Positions 6,688 to 13,020 of a DNA stretch of 13,020 bases are shown piece by piece. The stretch spans positions 1-13,020 of the forward strand of contig JBFGWM010000057.1 in the NCBI GenBank assembly GCA_041588495.1, written 5' to 3'. Numbering within the stretch: position 1 is the stretch's first letter; the number at the start of each line of letters is the position of its first letter. Origin of the DNA: JBFGWM01 sp041588495 (GTDB lineage Bacteria > Pseudomonadota > Gammaproteobacteria > Pseudomonadales > JBFGWM01). Both the position numbers and the translations under genes were made by a program. The notes under the pieces were generated by a model. It was given only the letters and a program-made list of their open reading frames with translations. It did not search any database and was not told the DNA's origin.

Positions 6688-7080
6688 ATGGACGATGACT
6701 TTTCACAGCTGAAGGTGATGGTGATTGACGACAGCAAGACCATTCGCCGAACCGCCGAGACGCTCCTGAAGAAGGCGGGTTGCGAGGTGATCACCGCGAC
6801 CGACGGCTTTGACGCCCTGGCCAAGATCGCCGACAACCGTCCGGACATCATTTTCGTGGACATCATGATGCCGCGGCTGGACGGCTACCAGACCTGCGCG
6901 CTGATCAAGAACAACGCGGCCTTCAAGTCCACCCCGGTCATCATGCTGTCGAGCAAGGACGGGCTTTTCGACAAGGCCAAGGGTCGCATCGTGGGCTCGG
7001 ACGAGTACCTGACCAAGCCGTTCAGCAAGGACGAGTTGCTGGGCGCGATTCGCGGCCAGATTAGTAAGGCTTCTGAGTAA
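6688..7080 (+). CDS. pilG: Twitching motility response regulator PilG
   Basis: PilG is a single-domain CheY-like receiver of the Pil-Chp system. It is phosphorylated by ChpA and promotes pilus extension, cAMP signalling and polar control of twitching. It has 130 residues. The acidic pocket is D14-D15, the phosphoacceptor is D58 in IIFVDIMMPRLDG, the switch Ser is in MLSSKD (S88/S89) and the conserved Lys is K110 in YLTKPF. The stretches TIRRTAETLLKKAGCEVITA and LFDKAKGRIVGSDEYL match PilG closely and separate it from PilH. The ATG at 6688 has AAGG eight bases ahead; an ATG at 6681 in another frame stops after five codons. It opens the operon and is followed by 89 bases before pilH, in which I see only the pilH ribosome site. 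Confidence 0.97.
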   Translation: MDDDFSQLKVMVIDDSKTIRRTAETLLKKAGCEVITATDGFDALAKIADNRPDIIFVDIMMPRLDGYQTCALIKNNAAFKSTPVIMLSSKDGLFDKAKGRIVGSDEYLTKPFSKDELLGAIRGQISKASE

Positions 7081-7169
7081 GGCGGCGCGGTCCCGCACAG
7101 GTGGACCGGCCGGCAGAACACGTAACAGCGAACGGTAGTGAAAGCGCATACAACAACGAGGTTTTTCAG

Positions 7170-7544
7170 ATGGCGCGTATCCTGGTAGTCGACGATTCGC
7201 CGACAGAGATCGCACAGTTTCGCAAGATCCTCGAGAAGCACGGGCACGAGGTCATCGAGGCCGACAACGGTTCGGACGGCGTCATTGTGGCGCGCGAGAA
7301 AGGCCCCGACCTGGTGCTCATGGACGTGGTCATGCCCGGCCTGAACGGGTTCCAGGCGACGCGGCAGCTCAGCAAGTCTCCGGAGACCAGCCACATCCCG
7401 GTCATCATCGTCACCGCCAAGGACCAGGAGACCGACCGCGTCTGGGGCAGTCGCCAGGGCGCCAAGGGATACCTGGTCAAGCCGGTCGACGAAAATGTCC
7501 TGCTCGATTCGATCAACAGCCTGCTCGCAAGCAAGGCCAACTGA
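7170..7544 (+). CDS. pilH: Twitching motility response regulator PilH
   Basis: PilH is the second CheY-like regulator of Pil-Chp, thought to act as a phosphate sink or to favour pilus retraction. It has 124 residues, a complete receiver domain with no output domain. The acidic pair is D8-D9, the phosphoacceptor D52 in LVLMDVVMPGLNGF, the switch Thr T82 in IIVTAKD and the conserved Lys K104 in LVKPVDE. The motif TAKDQETDRVWGSRQGAKGY is typical of PilH. The reading frame is open back to 7101, but the ATG at 7170 starts directly at the MARILVVDDSPTE signature and has GAGG eight bases ahead. The stop lies 14 bases before pilI. Confidence 0.97.
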   Translation: MARILVVDDSPTEIAQFRKILEKHGHEVIEADNGSDGVIVAREKGPDLVLMDVVMPGLNGFQATRQLSKSPETSHIPVIIVTAKDQETDRVWGSRQGAKGYLVKPVDENVLLDSINSLLASKAN

Positions 7545-7558
7545 CGCGGGAAACGGAC

Positions 7559-8113
7559 ATGGCGAGCGCGGACCCCTTTCTCACGCTGCTCGATATCGCC
7601 CGGCGCAGCCGCGAGCACGCGCGCGGCCTGCCGAAGCGCGAGGAAGCCGAAGACGTCTGGAGTGGTGTCGGATTCCTCATTGGCGGCAAGCATTATGTCT
7701 CGCCGCTGGGTGAAGTCGGGGAAACCATGAAGATGCCGCGTTACACCCCGATTCCCCGGGTGCGGGGCTGGGTCATCGGCCTGGCCAACATCCGCGGGCG
7801 CCTGGTGCCGCTGCTGGACCTCGGCCAGTATCTCGTACGCCACAGCAGCCAGTTGTCCGGTCGCTGCCGGGTCATGATCATCGAGGAAGAGGAACTCACC
7901 TGCGGGTTCGTTGTGGATGCCGTACTCGGCATGCAGCGCCTGCCGGTCGGCGGGTTTTCCCGCCAGGTGCGTGATGTGCCCGAATCGATTTTCCGTTTCG
8001 TGCGTGGCGCGTACACGCGGGGTGACGAGGAGTGGACGGTGTTCAGCCTCGTGGAGCTCAACCGGGACGAGGCGTTCCGGGAAGTCGCCCTGGAGAGCAG
8101 TGTGGGAATCTAG
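7559..8113 (+). CDS. pilI: CheW-like adaptor PilI
   Basis: PilI is the CheW-type scaffold that couples the receptor PilJ to the kinase ChpA at the membrane array. It has 184 residues with one CheW domain from about residue 35. Visible family features are GFLIGGKHYVSPLGEVGETM, the YTPIPRVRGWVIGLANIRGRLVPLLDL core (about 62-88, with the N-IRG-L-P-hydrophobic pattern of CheW) and CGFVVDAVLGMQRLP. The N-terminal 30 residues are charged and precede the domain, as in other PilI proteins. It begins 14 bases after pilH with GGGAAACGG before the ATG. A 60-base gap follows before pilJ; the gap holds the pilJ ribosome site and a weak 5-bp C/G hairpin (8124-8137). Confidence 0.94.
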   Translation: MASADPFLTLLDIARRSREHARGLPKREEAEDVWSGVGFLIGGKHYVSPLGEVGETMKMPRYTPIPRVRGWVIGLANIRGRLVPLLDLGQYLVRHSSQLSGRCRVMIIEEEELTCGFVVDAVLGMQRLPVGGFSRQVRDVPESIFRFVRGAYTRGDEEWTVFSLVELNRDEAFREVALESSVGI

Positions 8114-8173
8114 GCGCCGGTCCACCCCAGCGGGGGTCGGGCGGCGGTCACTTGACTGGCGGAGAGCCGAACG

Positions 8174-10219
8174 ATGAGTGAAGACAGTGTCAATGTATTT
8201 TCCGGTGCGCGGACCAGCCGGACCATCGTGGGCCTGCTGGCGGTGCTGGTTTTCGCCCTGATCGGCCTGATCGTGATCTCGGTGATCGTGAACCGGGAAA
8301 GCGGGTTCGACAAGGAGTACATCGGACACGCGGGCGAGTTACGGGTGCTGTCGCAGCGGATCGCGAAGAACGCGACCGAGGCGGCGGGCGGCACCGCGCG
8401 CGCCTATGCCCTGTTGCGCCAGGCCCGTGCCGAGTTCGATCGCCAGTGGAGCATCCTGCAGAACGGCAAGGTCGACACCGGCCTGCCGCCGGCGCCGTCT
8501 CACGTCCAGGCAGAGATGGAAGGCGTCAACAAGGTCTGGGTGCGGGTCGCGAAAAACACCGACGTGATCCTGAAGAGTGAAAAAACCGCCCTGTCCCTCT
8601 ACCAGGTCGTGGCCGCGCTGTCCGAGACCCTGCCGCGGTTGCAGCAGAAGTACGACGAGGTGGTCGGCATACTGCTCGACAAGGGTGCGCCGGCGGACCA
8701 GATCGTGACCTCCCACGAGCAGGCCTCCCTGGCGGCGACCATGGTGCGCAGCCTGAACCGCGTGCTTTCCGGCGGATCCGACGCGGTCGAGGCGGCGAAC
8801 ACCTTCGGCAAGGAGCTGAAACTGTTCGACCGCAAGGTGAAGGCGATGCTGGAAGGGAACCGGTCCCTCGGTGTCAGCCGGGTGGCGATTCCGGAGGCGA
8901 TCCTCAAGATCGCCGAGATCGACGAAATGCTGAGAACCATCAACCCCAGCGTCGAACGGGTGATCGAGTCCTCCGCGGAACTGGCCAGCGTGCGCGCGGC
9001 CGCCAACCAGATTTTCGCCGACTCGCAGTCCTTGCTGAACGCGGCCTCCGACCTGGTGGTGCGCTTCGACGCGCTGTCCGGGGAGCGGGTCATCTCGCCG
9101 GTGTTCGGGTACGCATGCGGTCTGCTCGCGGTCATATCCATCATCCTCATGGCCATGGTCCTGTACCGCGATACCAAGTACCGCATGCAGGAAACCGAGG
9201 CCAAGAACGAGCGCAACCAGAACGCCATCATGCGCCTGCTCGATGAACTCGCCGACCTGGCCCACGGCGACCTCACCGTGACCGCCACGGTGTCCGAGGA
9301 CTTCACCGGGGCGATCGCCGACTCCATCAACTACGCCATCGACCAGCTGCGTACCCTGGTGTCCACGATCAACGCGACCGCGGTGCAGGTGTCCTCGGCG
9401 GCCCAGGAAACCCAGGCGACGGCCATGCACCTTGCCGAGGCCAGCGAGCACCAGGCCCAGGAGATTGCCGGCGCCTCGGCGGCCATCAACGAGATGGCGG
9501 TGTCGATCGACCAGGTCTCCTCCAATGCCCTCGAGTCCGCCTCGGTGGCGGAGCGCTCGGTGGCGATTGCCAAGAAAGGCAACGAGGTCGTGCGCAACAC
9601 GATCAAGGGCATGGACAACATCCGCGACCAGATCCAGGAAACGTCCAAGCGGATCAAGCGTCTTGGCGAGAGTTCCCAGGAGATCGGCGACATCGTATCG
9701 CTGATCAACGACATCGCCGACCAGACCAACATTCTCGCCCTGAACGCCGCGATCCAGGCGTCGATGGCGGGCGAGGCGGGTCGCGGCTTCGCGGTGGTTG
9801 CCGACGAAGTGCAGCGCCTCGCGGAACGCTCCAGTGCCGCCACCAAGCAGATCGAGGCCCTGGTGAAGACGATTCAGAGCGACACCAACGAAGCCGTGAT
9901 CTCCATGGAACAGACCACTTCCGAGGTGGTGCGTGGCGCGCGGCTGGCGCAGGACGCGGGTGTCGCGCTCGAGGAGATCGAGAACGTGTCGCGCAACCTG
10001 GCGGAACTGATCCAGAACATCTCCAACGCCGCGCGGCAGCAGGCCGCGTCCGCCGGCCACATCTCCAACACCATGAACGTGATCCAGGAGATCACCTCGC
10101 AGACCTCGGCCGGCACCAACGCGACGTCGAACTCGATCGGCAACCTCGCCGAACTCGCCAGCGAGATGCGCAAGTCCGTCGCCGGCTTCAAGCTGCCCGA
10201 GGTGCAGGCCTCGAACTGA
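8174..10219 (+). CDS. pilJ: Type IV pilus methyl-accepting chemotaxis protein PilJ
   Basis: PilJ is the inner-membrane receptor of the Pil-Chp array and is thought to sense pilin during surface contact. It has 681 residues. TM1 is at about 17-39. A periplasmic region follows, with two PilJ-type helical modules, each opening with a RVLSQRIAKNATEA-like or SLAATMVRSLNRVLSGGSDA-like helix (from about 55 and about 188). TM2 is at about 310-331, then a HAMP region. The cytoplasmic coiled coil has its hairpin tip at about 515-555, seen as DQTNILALNAAIQ and GEAGRGFAVVADEVQRLAERS, which binds PilI and ChpA. No CheR-docking pentapeptide is present at the C-terminus (ends in EVQASN). The start ATG at 8174 has GGAGAG seven bases ahead. 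Its stop is 22 bases before pilK. It has no unusual truncation. Confidence 0.96.
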   Translation: MSEDSVNVFSGARTSRTIVGLLAVLVFALIGLIVISVIVNRESGFDKEYIGHAGELRVLSQRIAKNATEAAGGTARAYALLRQARAEFDRQWSILQNGKVDTGLPPAPSHVQAEMEGVNKVWVRVAKNTDVILKSEKTALSLYQVVAALSETLPRLQQKYDEVVGILLDKGAPADQIVTSHEQASLAATMVRSLNRVLSGGSDAVEAANTFGKELKLFDRKVKAMLEGNRSLGVSRVAIPEAILKIAEIDEMLRTINPSVERVIESSAELASVRAAANQIFADSQSLLNAASDLVVRFDALSGERVISPVFGYACGLLAVISIILMAMVLYRDTKYRMQETEAKNERNQNAIMRLLDELADLAHGDLTVTATVSEDFTGAIADSINYAIDQLRTLVSTINATAVQVSSAAQETQATAMHLAEASEHQAQEIAGASAAINEMAVSIDQVSSNALESASVAERSVAIAKKGNEVVRNTIKGMDNIRDQIQETSKRIKRLGESSQEIGDIVSLINDIADQTNILALNAAIQASMAGEAGRGFAVVADEVQRLAERSSAATKQIEALVKTIQSDTNEAVISMEQTTSEVVRGARLAQDAGVALEEIENVSRNLAELIQNISNAARQQAASAGHISNTMNVIQEITSQTSAGTNATSNSIGNLAELASEMRKSVAGFKLPEVQASN

Positions 10220-10241
10220 TGACCGGAACCGCGGGCTGCAG

Positions 10242-11135
10242 ATGTCAGTGACCACGGGCGGAGGGCAGGCAGCCCCGCGCTGGTCTTTGGGCCAGGTCCC
10301 GGAAATGGACGACGTCCAGTTCCGGCAATGGGCCGCCCTCCTGGAGCGGCGTACCGGCATGCTGCTGTCCCCCGAGCGACGCAGCTTCCTGCAGACCGGC
10401 GTGGCCACGCGCATGCGGGAGCTGGATTTTTCTGACTACCAGGCCTACTTCGAACTGGTCTCGGACCGTCGGCGCGGCGCACTGGAGTGGATCACCCTGG
10501 TCGACCGCCTGACCATTCACGAGACGCGTTTCTTTCGCAATCCGGGCGCCTATGACGTGGTGACCGATTACCTCGACGAACGTCGCGACCGCTTTGGCGA
10601 CGGCAGGCCATGCGACGCGTGGAGCGTCGGTTGTTCCTCCGGGGAGGAGCCGTATTCCCTTGCCATGGTGCTGCACGAATGCCTGGGCGATACCCCCAGG
10701 GCGGCGGGTTTCACGGTGACGGGCACCGATATCAGCCTGCCCATTCTCGGCCAGGCGCGGCAGGGTATTTACACGGCCCGCAAGGTCGAGCAGGTGGATG
10801 CCGTGCGGCGGCGGAAATTCTTCATTGATATCGGTGAACGGTGCTACCAGGTGGTGCCGGAGCTGCGGAAACGCGTTTGTTTCGCCCAGGTCAACGTGCT
10901 GGAACTGGACCGCGCGCCGATCCAGGGATTGCAGATTATTTTCTGTCACAACCTGCTGATCTACTTCCGGCGCTGGCTGCGCCGCGAGATTCTCAACCAG
11001 CTGACCGCGAAGCTCAATCGCGGCGGGCTGCTGGTGATTGGTGCGGGTGACGCGACGGGATGGAAACACGACGACCTCGAGGCGCTACCGGAGCGTAGCG
11101 TGCAGGCGTACGTCAAGGCGGGCGGAGAGGACTGA
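10242..11135 (+). CDS. pilK: CheR-family chemoreceptor methyltransferase PilK
   Basis: PilK transfers methyl groups from S-adenosylmethionine to glutamates of PilJ and thereby tunes the array. It has 297 residues. An N-terminal CheR helical domain covers about 22-90; then come LTIHETRFFRNP (90-101), the SAM-binding motif WSVGCSSGEEPYSLAM (127-142), a GTDIS motif and FCHNLLIYF. The last motif has His-Asn where chemotaxis CheR usually has Arg-Asn, a change I recall as common in PilK-type proteins. The ATG at 10242 is 22 bases after pilJ and has only a weak ribosome site. An in-frame ATG at 10305 with AGG eight bases ahead would drop 21 low-complexity residues and is a real alternative. It ends seven bases before chpA. 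Confidence 0.94.
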   Translation: MSVTTGGGQAAPRWSLGQVPEMDDVQFRQWAALLERRTGMLLSPERRSFLQTGVATRMRELDFSDYQAYFELVSDRRRGALEWITLVDRLTIHETRFFRNPGAYDVVTDYLDERRDRFGDGRPCDAWSVGCSSGEEPYSLAMVLHECLGDTPRAAGFTVTGTDISLPILGQARQGIYTARKVEQVDAVRRRKFFIDIGERCYQVVPELRKRVCFAQVNVLELDRAPIQGLQIIFCHNLLIYFRRWLRREILNQLTAKLNRGGLLVIGAGDATGWKHDDLEALPERSVQAYVKAGGED

Positions 11136-11142
11136 GGGCGGC

Positions 11143-13020
11143 ATGGCAACGGACAGCGACCGGGATTACACCGCCCTAGAGTGGGTGCGCGGCGAACTCG
11201 AGGAAACATTGCGCGCGGCGCGCCAGGCGCTCGAGGAATTTTCCGAGCAGCCCGATGACGCGTCGCGGCTGCGCTTCTGCCAGACCTACCTGCACCAGGT
11301 CAACGGCACCCTGCAGATGCTGGACTTCAGGGCGGCGACCCTGCTGTGCGGCGAGATGGAGGCGCTCACCCAGGCCATGCAGGAGGGCGCGGCGCGGGAC
11401 ATCGCCGAGGCCCAGGAAGTGCTCATGCGAGGCCTCCTGCAATTGCCCATACACCTCGACCAGGTCAAGGAGGGACTGACCGATTCGCCGCGCACCTTGT
11501 TGCCGCTGATTAACGAACTGCGTCGTGCGCGCGGCGCCAACCCGGTATCGGAAGGGGATTATTTCAGCGTTGACTGGAGCCGCCCGGTGGTGCGCCCCGG
11601 GGTCCAGCCCGGCGCTGAACTGCCGGCCGATTTTGCCGACCTTGCGCGCAAGGTGCGGCGCCTGTTCCAGGCCGACCTTGCCGGGGTGATGCGCGGCGAG
11701 AAGCGTGCGGCCCATCTTGGACGCATGTTCAAAGCGATGCAGCAGATGGACCGAATCTGCGCCCGCTGCGCACCGATGCACGTGTTCTGGGTGGCGGCGG
11801 CGCTGATCCAGGCGCTGATCGATGGCGAGATCGAGTTCAATGCCGACGTGCTGACCCTGTTGCGACGCGTCGATGGAGAGCTGAAGCAACTGGGGGATGA
11901 TCCCGAAACCGTTTCCAGGGACAGCGAGGAACGGCGCCAGTTGATCGGCAAGATGTTGTTCTACCTGGTCCAGGCCGGCTCCGGTGGCGACCTTGCCGCA
12001 GAGGTGCTGCGCGCCTTTCGTCTTGATGCCGAGTCGCAGGCGGCAGGTGCCGGCAGCGATCGCGAGGCCGTGGCTTCCGTGGTGAAAGCGTTGACGGAGG
12101 ACCTGGCCGGAATCAAGGACCGGTTGGATCTTTACGTCCGGGCCGAACAGCGTGACCCGGAAGGCGTGGTCGAGATCCGGGACCGCATGCGCCAGGTGCT
12201 GGATACCATGTCCCTGCTGCGTGCGGACCAGGCCCGCGGGGTGTTGGAGAGCGAGGTTGCGGCGCTGGATGCGACCATCGAGGGCGGGAATCCGCCGGAA
12301 GACCAGCAGTTGATGGATGTCGCCGGCGCACTGCTCTACGTGGAATCTGCCCTGGCCGCCCTGTCCGGCGTGCGCAGTTCGGATTCGACTGCGCCCACGG
12401 TGGAAACGGCGCGTCCGCAGAACATCGGCGAGGTCCGCGATGCGGTGGTGCGCGAGGCGCGGAACGGCATCGAGCACGCCAAGGACAGCATCATCCAGTT
12501 CACGGCTTCGCAGTTCGACCCGGAAAAGCTCGCGGATGTGCCGGAAGTCCTTTCTGGCGTGCGCGGCGGCATGTCGATGATCGACATGGACCGGGCGGGC
12601 GCGGTACTCGACGGCTGTGTGCGGTATATCCGGGAGCAACTGCTGACCGGGAAGGAAACGCCCGACTGGCAGATCATGGACACCTTCGCCGACGCCCTGA
12701 CCAGCGTCGAATATTACCTGGAACGCGTGCAGGACAATCCCGCCGGCCGTAACGAGGTCATCCTCGACATCGCTGAACAAAGCCTGGAGAAACTCGGTTA
12801 CCCGGTGAGCGGCGTGACCGAGGCCCCAGCGGAGGACACCGGGTCCGCGATTGCGGCTCCGGAGAGCGCCCCGGAACTTGAAACGGCCGTGGCGCCGGTC
12901 GAGCCTGTTTCCGAAGCCGAAGCCGAAGCCGAAGCCGAAGCCGAAGCCGAAGCCGAAGCCGAAGCCGAAGCCGAAGCCGAAGCCGAAGCCGAAGCCGAAG
13001 CCGAAGCCGAAGCCGAAGCC
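11143..13020 (+). CDS. chpA: Chemotaxis-type hybrid histidine kinase ChpA (N-terminal part, 3' end outside window)
   Basis: ChpA is the large CheA-like kinase of Pil-Chp that phosphorylates PilG and PilH. It carries several HPt modules, a kinase core and a C-terminal receiver. Only the first 626 residues are present and no stop is reached, so kinase, CheW-like and receiver domains lie beyond the window. The N-terminus (YTALEWVRGELEETLRAARQ, then FCQTYLHQVNGTLQML with His51) is the FimL-like domain that starts ChpA proteins. A second helical block with LGRMFKAMQQMDRI follows. At about 430-495 there is an HPt-like helix bundle in which the HxxKG place reads SGVRG (Ser471), so His phosphorylation is not expected there. 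From residue 591 the protein runs as Glu-Ala repeats to the window end. The ATG at 11143 is seven bases after pilK with GAGG ahead. The frame is clear from position and homology. Confidence 0.93.
   Translation, partial: MATDSDRDYTALEWVRGELEETLRAARQALEEFSEQPDDASRLRFCQTYLHQVNGTLQMLDFRAATLLCGEMEALTQAMQEGAARDIAEAQEVLMRGLLQLPIHLDQVKEGLTDSPRTLLPLINELRRARGANPVSEGDYFSVDWSRPVVRPGVQPGAELPADFADLARKVRRLFQADLAGVMRGEKRAAHLGRMFKAMQQMDRICARCAPMHVFWVAAALIQALIDGEIEFNADVLTLLRRVDGELKQLGDDPETVSRDSEERRQLIGKMLFYLVQAGSGGDLAAEVLRAFRLDAESQAAGAGSDREAVASVVKALTEDLAGIKDRLDLYVRAEQRDPEGVVEIRDRMRQVLDTMSLLRADQARGVLESEVAALDATIEGGNPPEDQQLMDVAGALLYVESALAALSGVRSSDSTAPTVETARPQNIGEVRDAVVREARNGIEHAKDSIIQFTASQFDPEKLADVPEVLSGVRGGMSMIDMDRAGAVLDGCVRYIREQLLTGKETPDWQIMDTFADALTSVEYYLERVQDNPAGRNEVILDIAEQSLEKLGYPVSGVTEAPAEDTGSAIAAPESAPELETAVAPVEPVSEAEAEAEAEAEAEAEAEAEAEAEAEAEAEAEAEAEA
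12913..13020 (+). repeat. Perfect hexanucleotide tandem repeat (GAAGCC, at least 18 copies) inside chpA
   Basis: The unit GAAGCC repeats 18 times without a mismatch and runs off the window end, so the full length is unknown. It is in frame and encodes (Glu-Ala) x 18 or more, a probable long charged helix or linker between ChpA modules. The unit is two codons, so copy-number changes by slippage would keep the frame and only alter linker length. The flank before it (ELETAVAPVEPVS) is already low-complexity. Confidence 0.97.

Noticed and set aside
6426..6698. Open frame of 90 codons between gshB and pilG
   Set aside because: It has low-complexity Arg/Ser/Gly-rich content and no ribosome site, spans the inverted repeats and overlaps the pilG start in another frame. 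It is better explained as control region.
7101..7169. 23-residue extension of pilH
   Set aside because: The receiver domain starts directly at the ATG at 7170, which has its own ribosome site; relatives have no such extension.
8124..8137. ACCCC/GGGGT hairpin between pilI and pilJ as terminator
   Set aside because: It has only 5 bp and no T-run, and it sits inside an operon with a good ribosome site for pilJ just after it.
8339..10414. Long open frame of 691 codons on the minus strand opposite pilJ
   Set aside because: PilJ on the plus strand is clear by homology. The antisense product is rich in His, Arg, Gly and Asp, with no domain pattern, as expected from GC-rich codon bias.
11176..12780. 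Long open frame of 534 codons on the minus strand opposite chpA
   Set aside because: The plus-strand frame gives a recognisable ChpA N-terminus that starts seven bases after pilK with a good ribosome site. The antisense frame has no recognisable family.
12913..13020. CRISPR array or simple non-coding satellite
   Set aside because: The unit is only 6 bases with no spacers, and the chpA frame continues through it as Glu-Ala codons.

Overview
The window is GC-rich, densely packed bacterial chromosome and looks gammaproteobacterial. The evidence is the protein families and their order: pilU; a tonB-yqgE-ruvX-pyrR-pyrB-pyrC' block on the minus strand; gshB; then pilG-pilH-pilI-pilJ-pilK-chpA. From memory, this is close to the Pseudomonas aeruginosa pilTU / pyr / gshB / pilGHIJK-chpA neighbourhood, with fewer genes between pilU and pyrC'. 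The base composition and the divergent details of several proteins would also suit a purple-sulfur or halo-alkaliphilic gammaproteobacterium (Chromatiales-like). The genus cannot be fixed from the sequence alone.

Region 1 (2-577, plus strand) is the C-terminal half of PilU, the accessory retraction ATPase of type IV pili. Region 2 (609-6408, minus strand) reads gshB, tonB-like, yqgE, ruvX, pyrR, pyrB, pyrC'. The last four genes are joined by start/stop overlaps (TTGA, ATGA, a 20-base gap after a better pyrB start, GTGA), so they are probably co-transcribed and partly translationally coupled. A good sigma70-like promoter sits across the gshB stop codon and would drive tonB and everything after it. 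The pyrC' product is a dihydroorotase homologue that has lost its metal ligands, so it is expected to be a structural partner of aspartate transcarbamoylase. Region 3 (6409-6687) is the divergent control region between gshB and pilG. It has an AT-rich core with two interleaved 7-bp inverted repeats.

Region 4 (6688-13020, plus strand) is the Pil-Chp chemosensory operon. PilJ is the membrane receptor, PilI the CheW adaptor, PilK the CheR methyltransferase, ChpA the histidine kinase (only the first 626 residues are present), and PilG and PilH are the two response regulators. Together with PilU and the TonB-like protein this makes most of the window a twitching-motility/surface-sensing locus around a pyrimidine and glutathione housekeeping block.

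The window ends inside chpA, in a perfect hexanucleotide tract (GAAGCC, at least 18 copies) that encodes Glu-Ala repeats. I found no tRNA or rRNA genes, no CRISPR array, no insertion sequences and no clear sign of recent transfer. Most of what is here is known biology. The points worth a second look are the interleaved repeats before pilG, the Glu-Ala tract in ChpA and the degenerate dihydroorotase.
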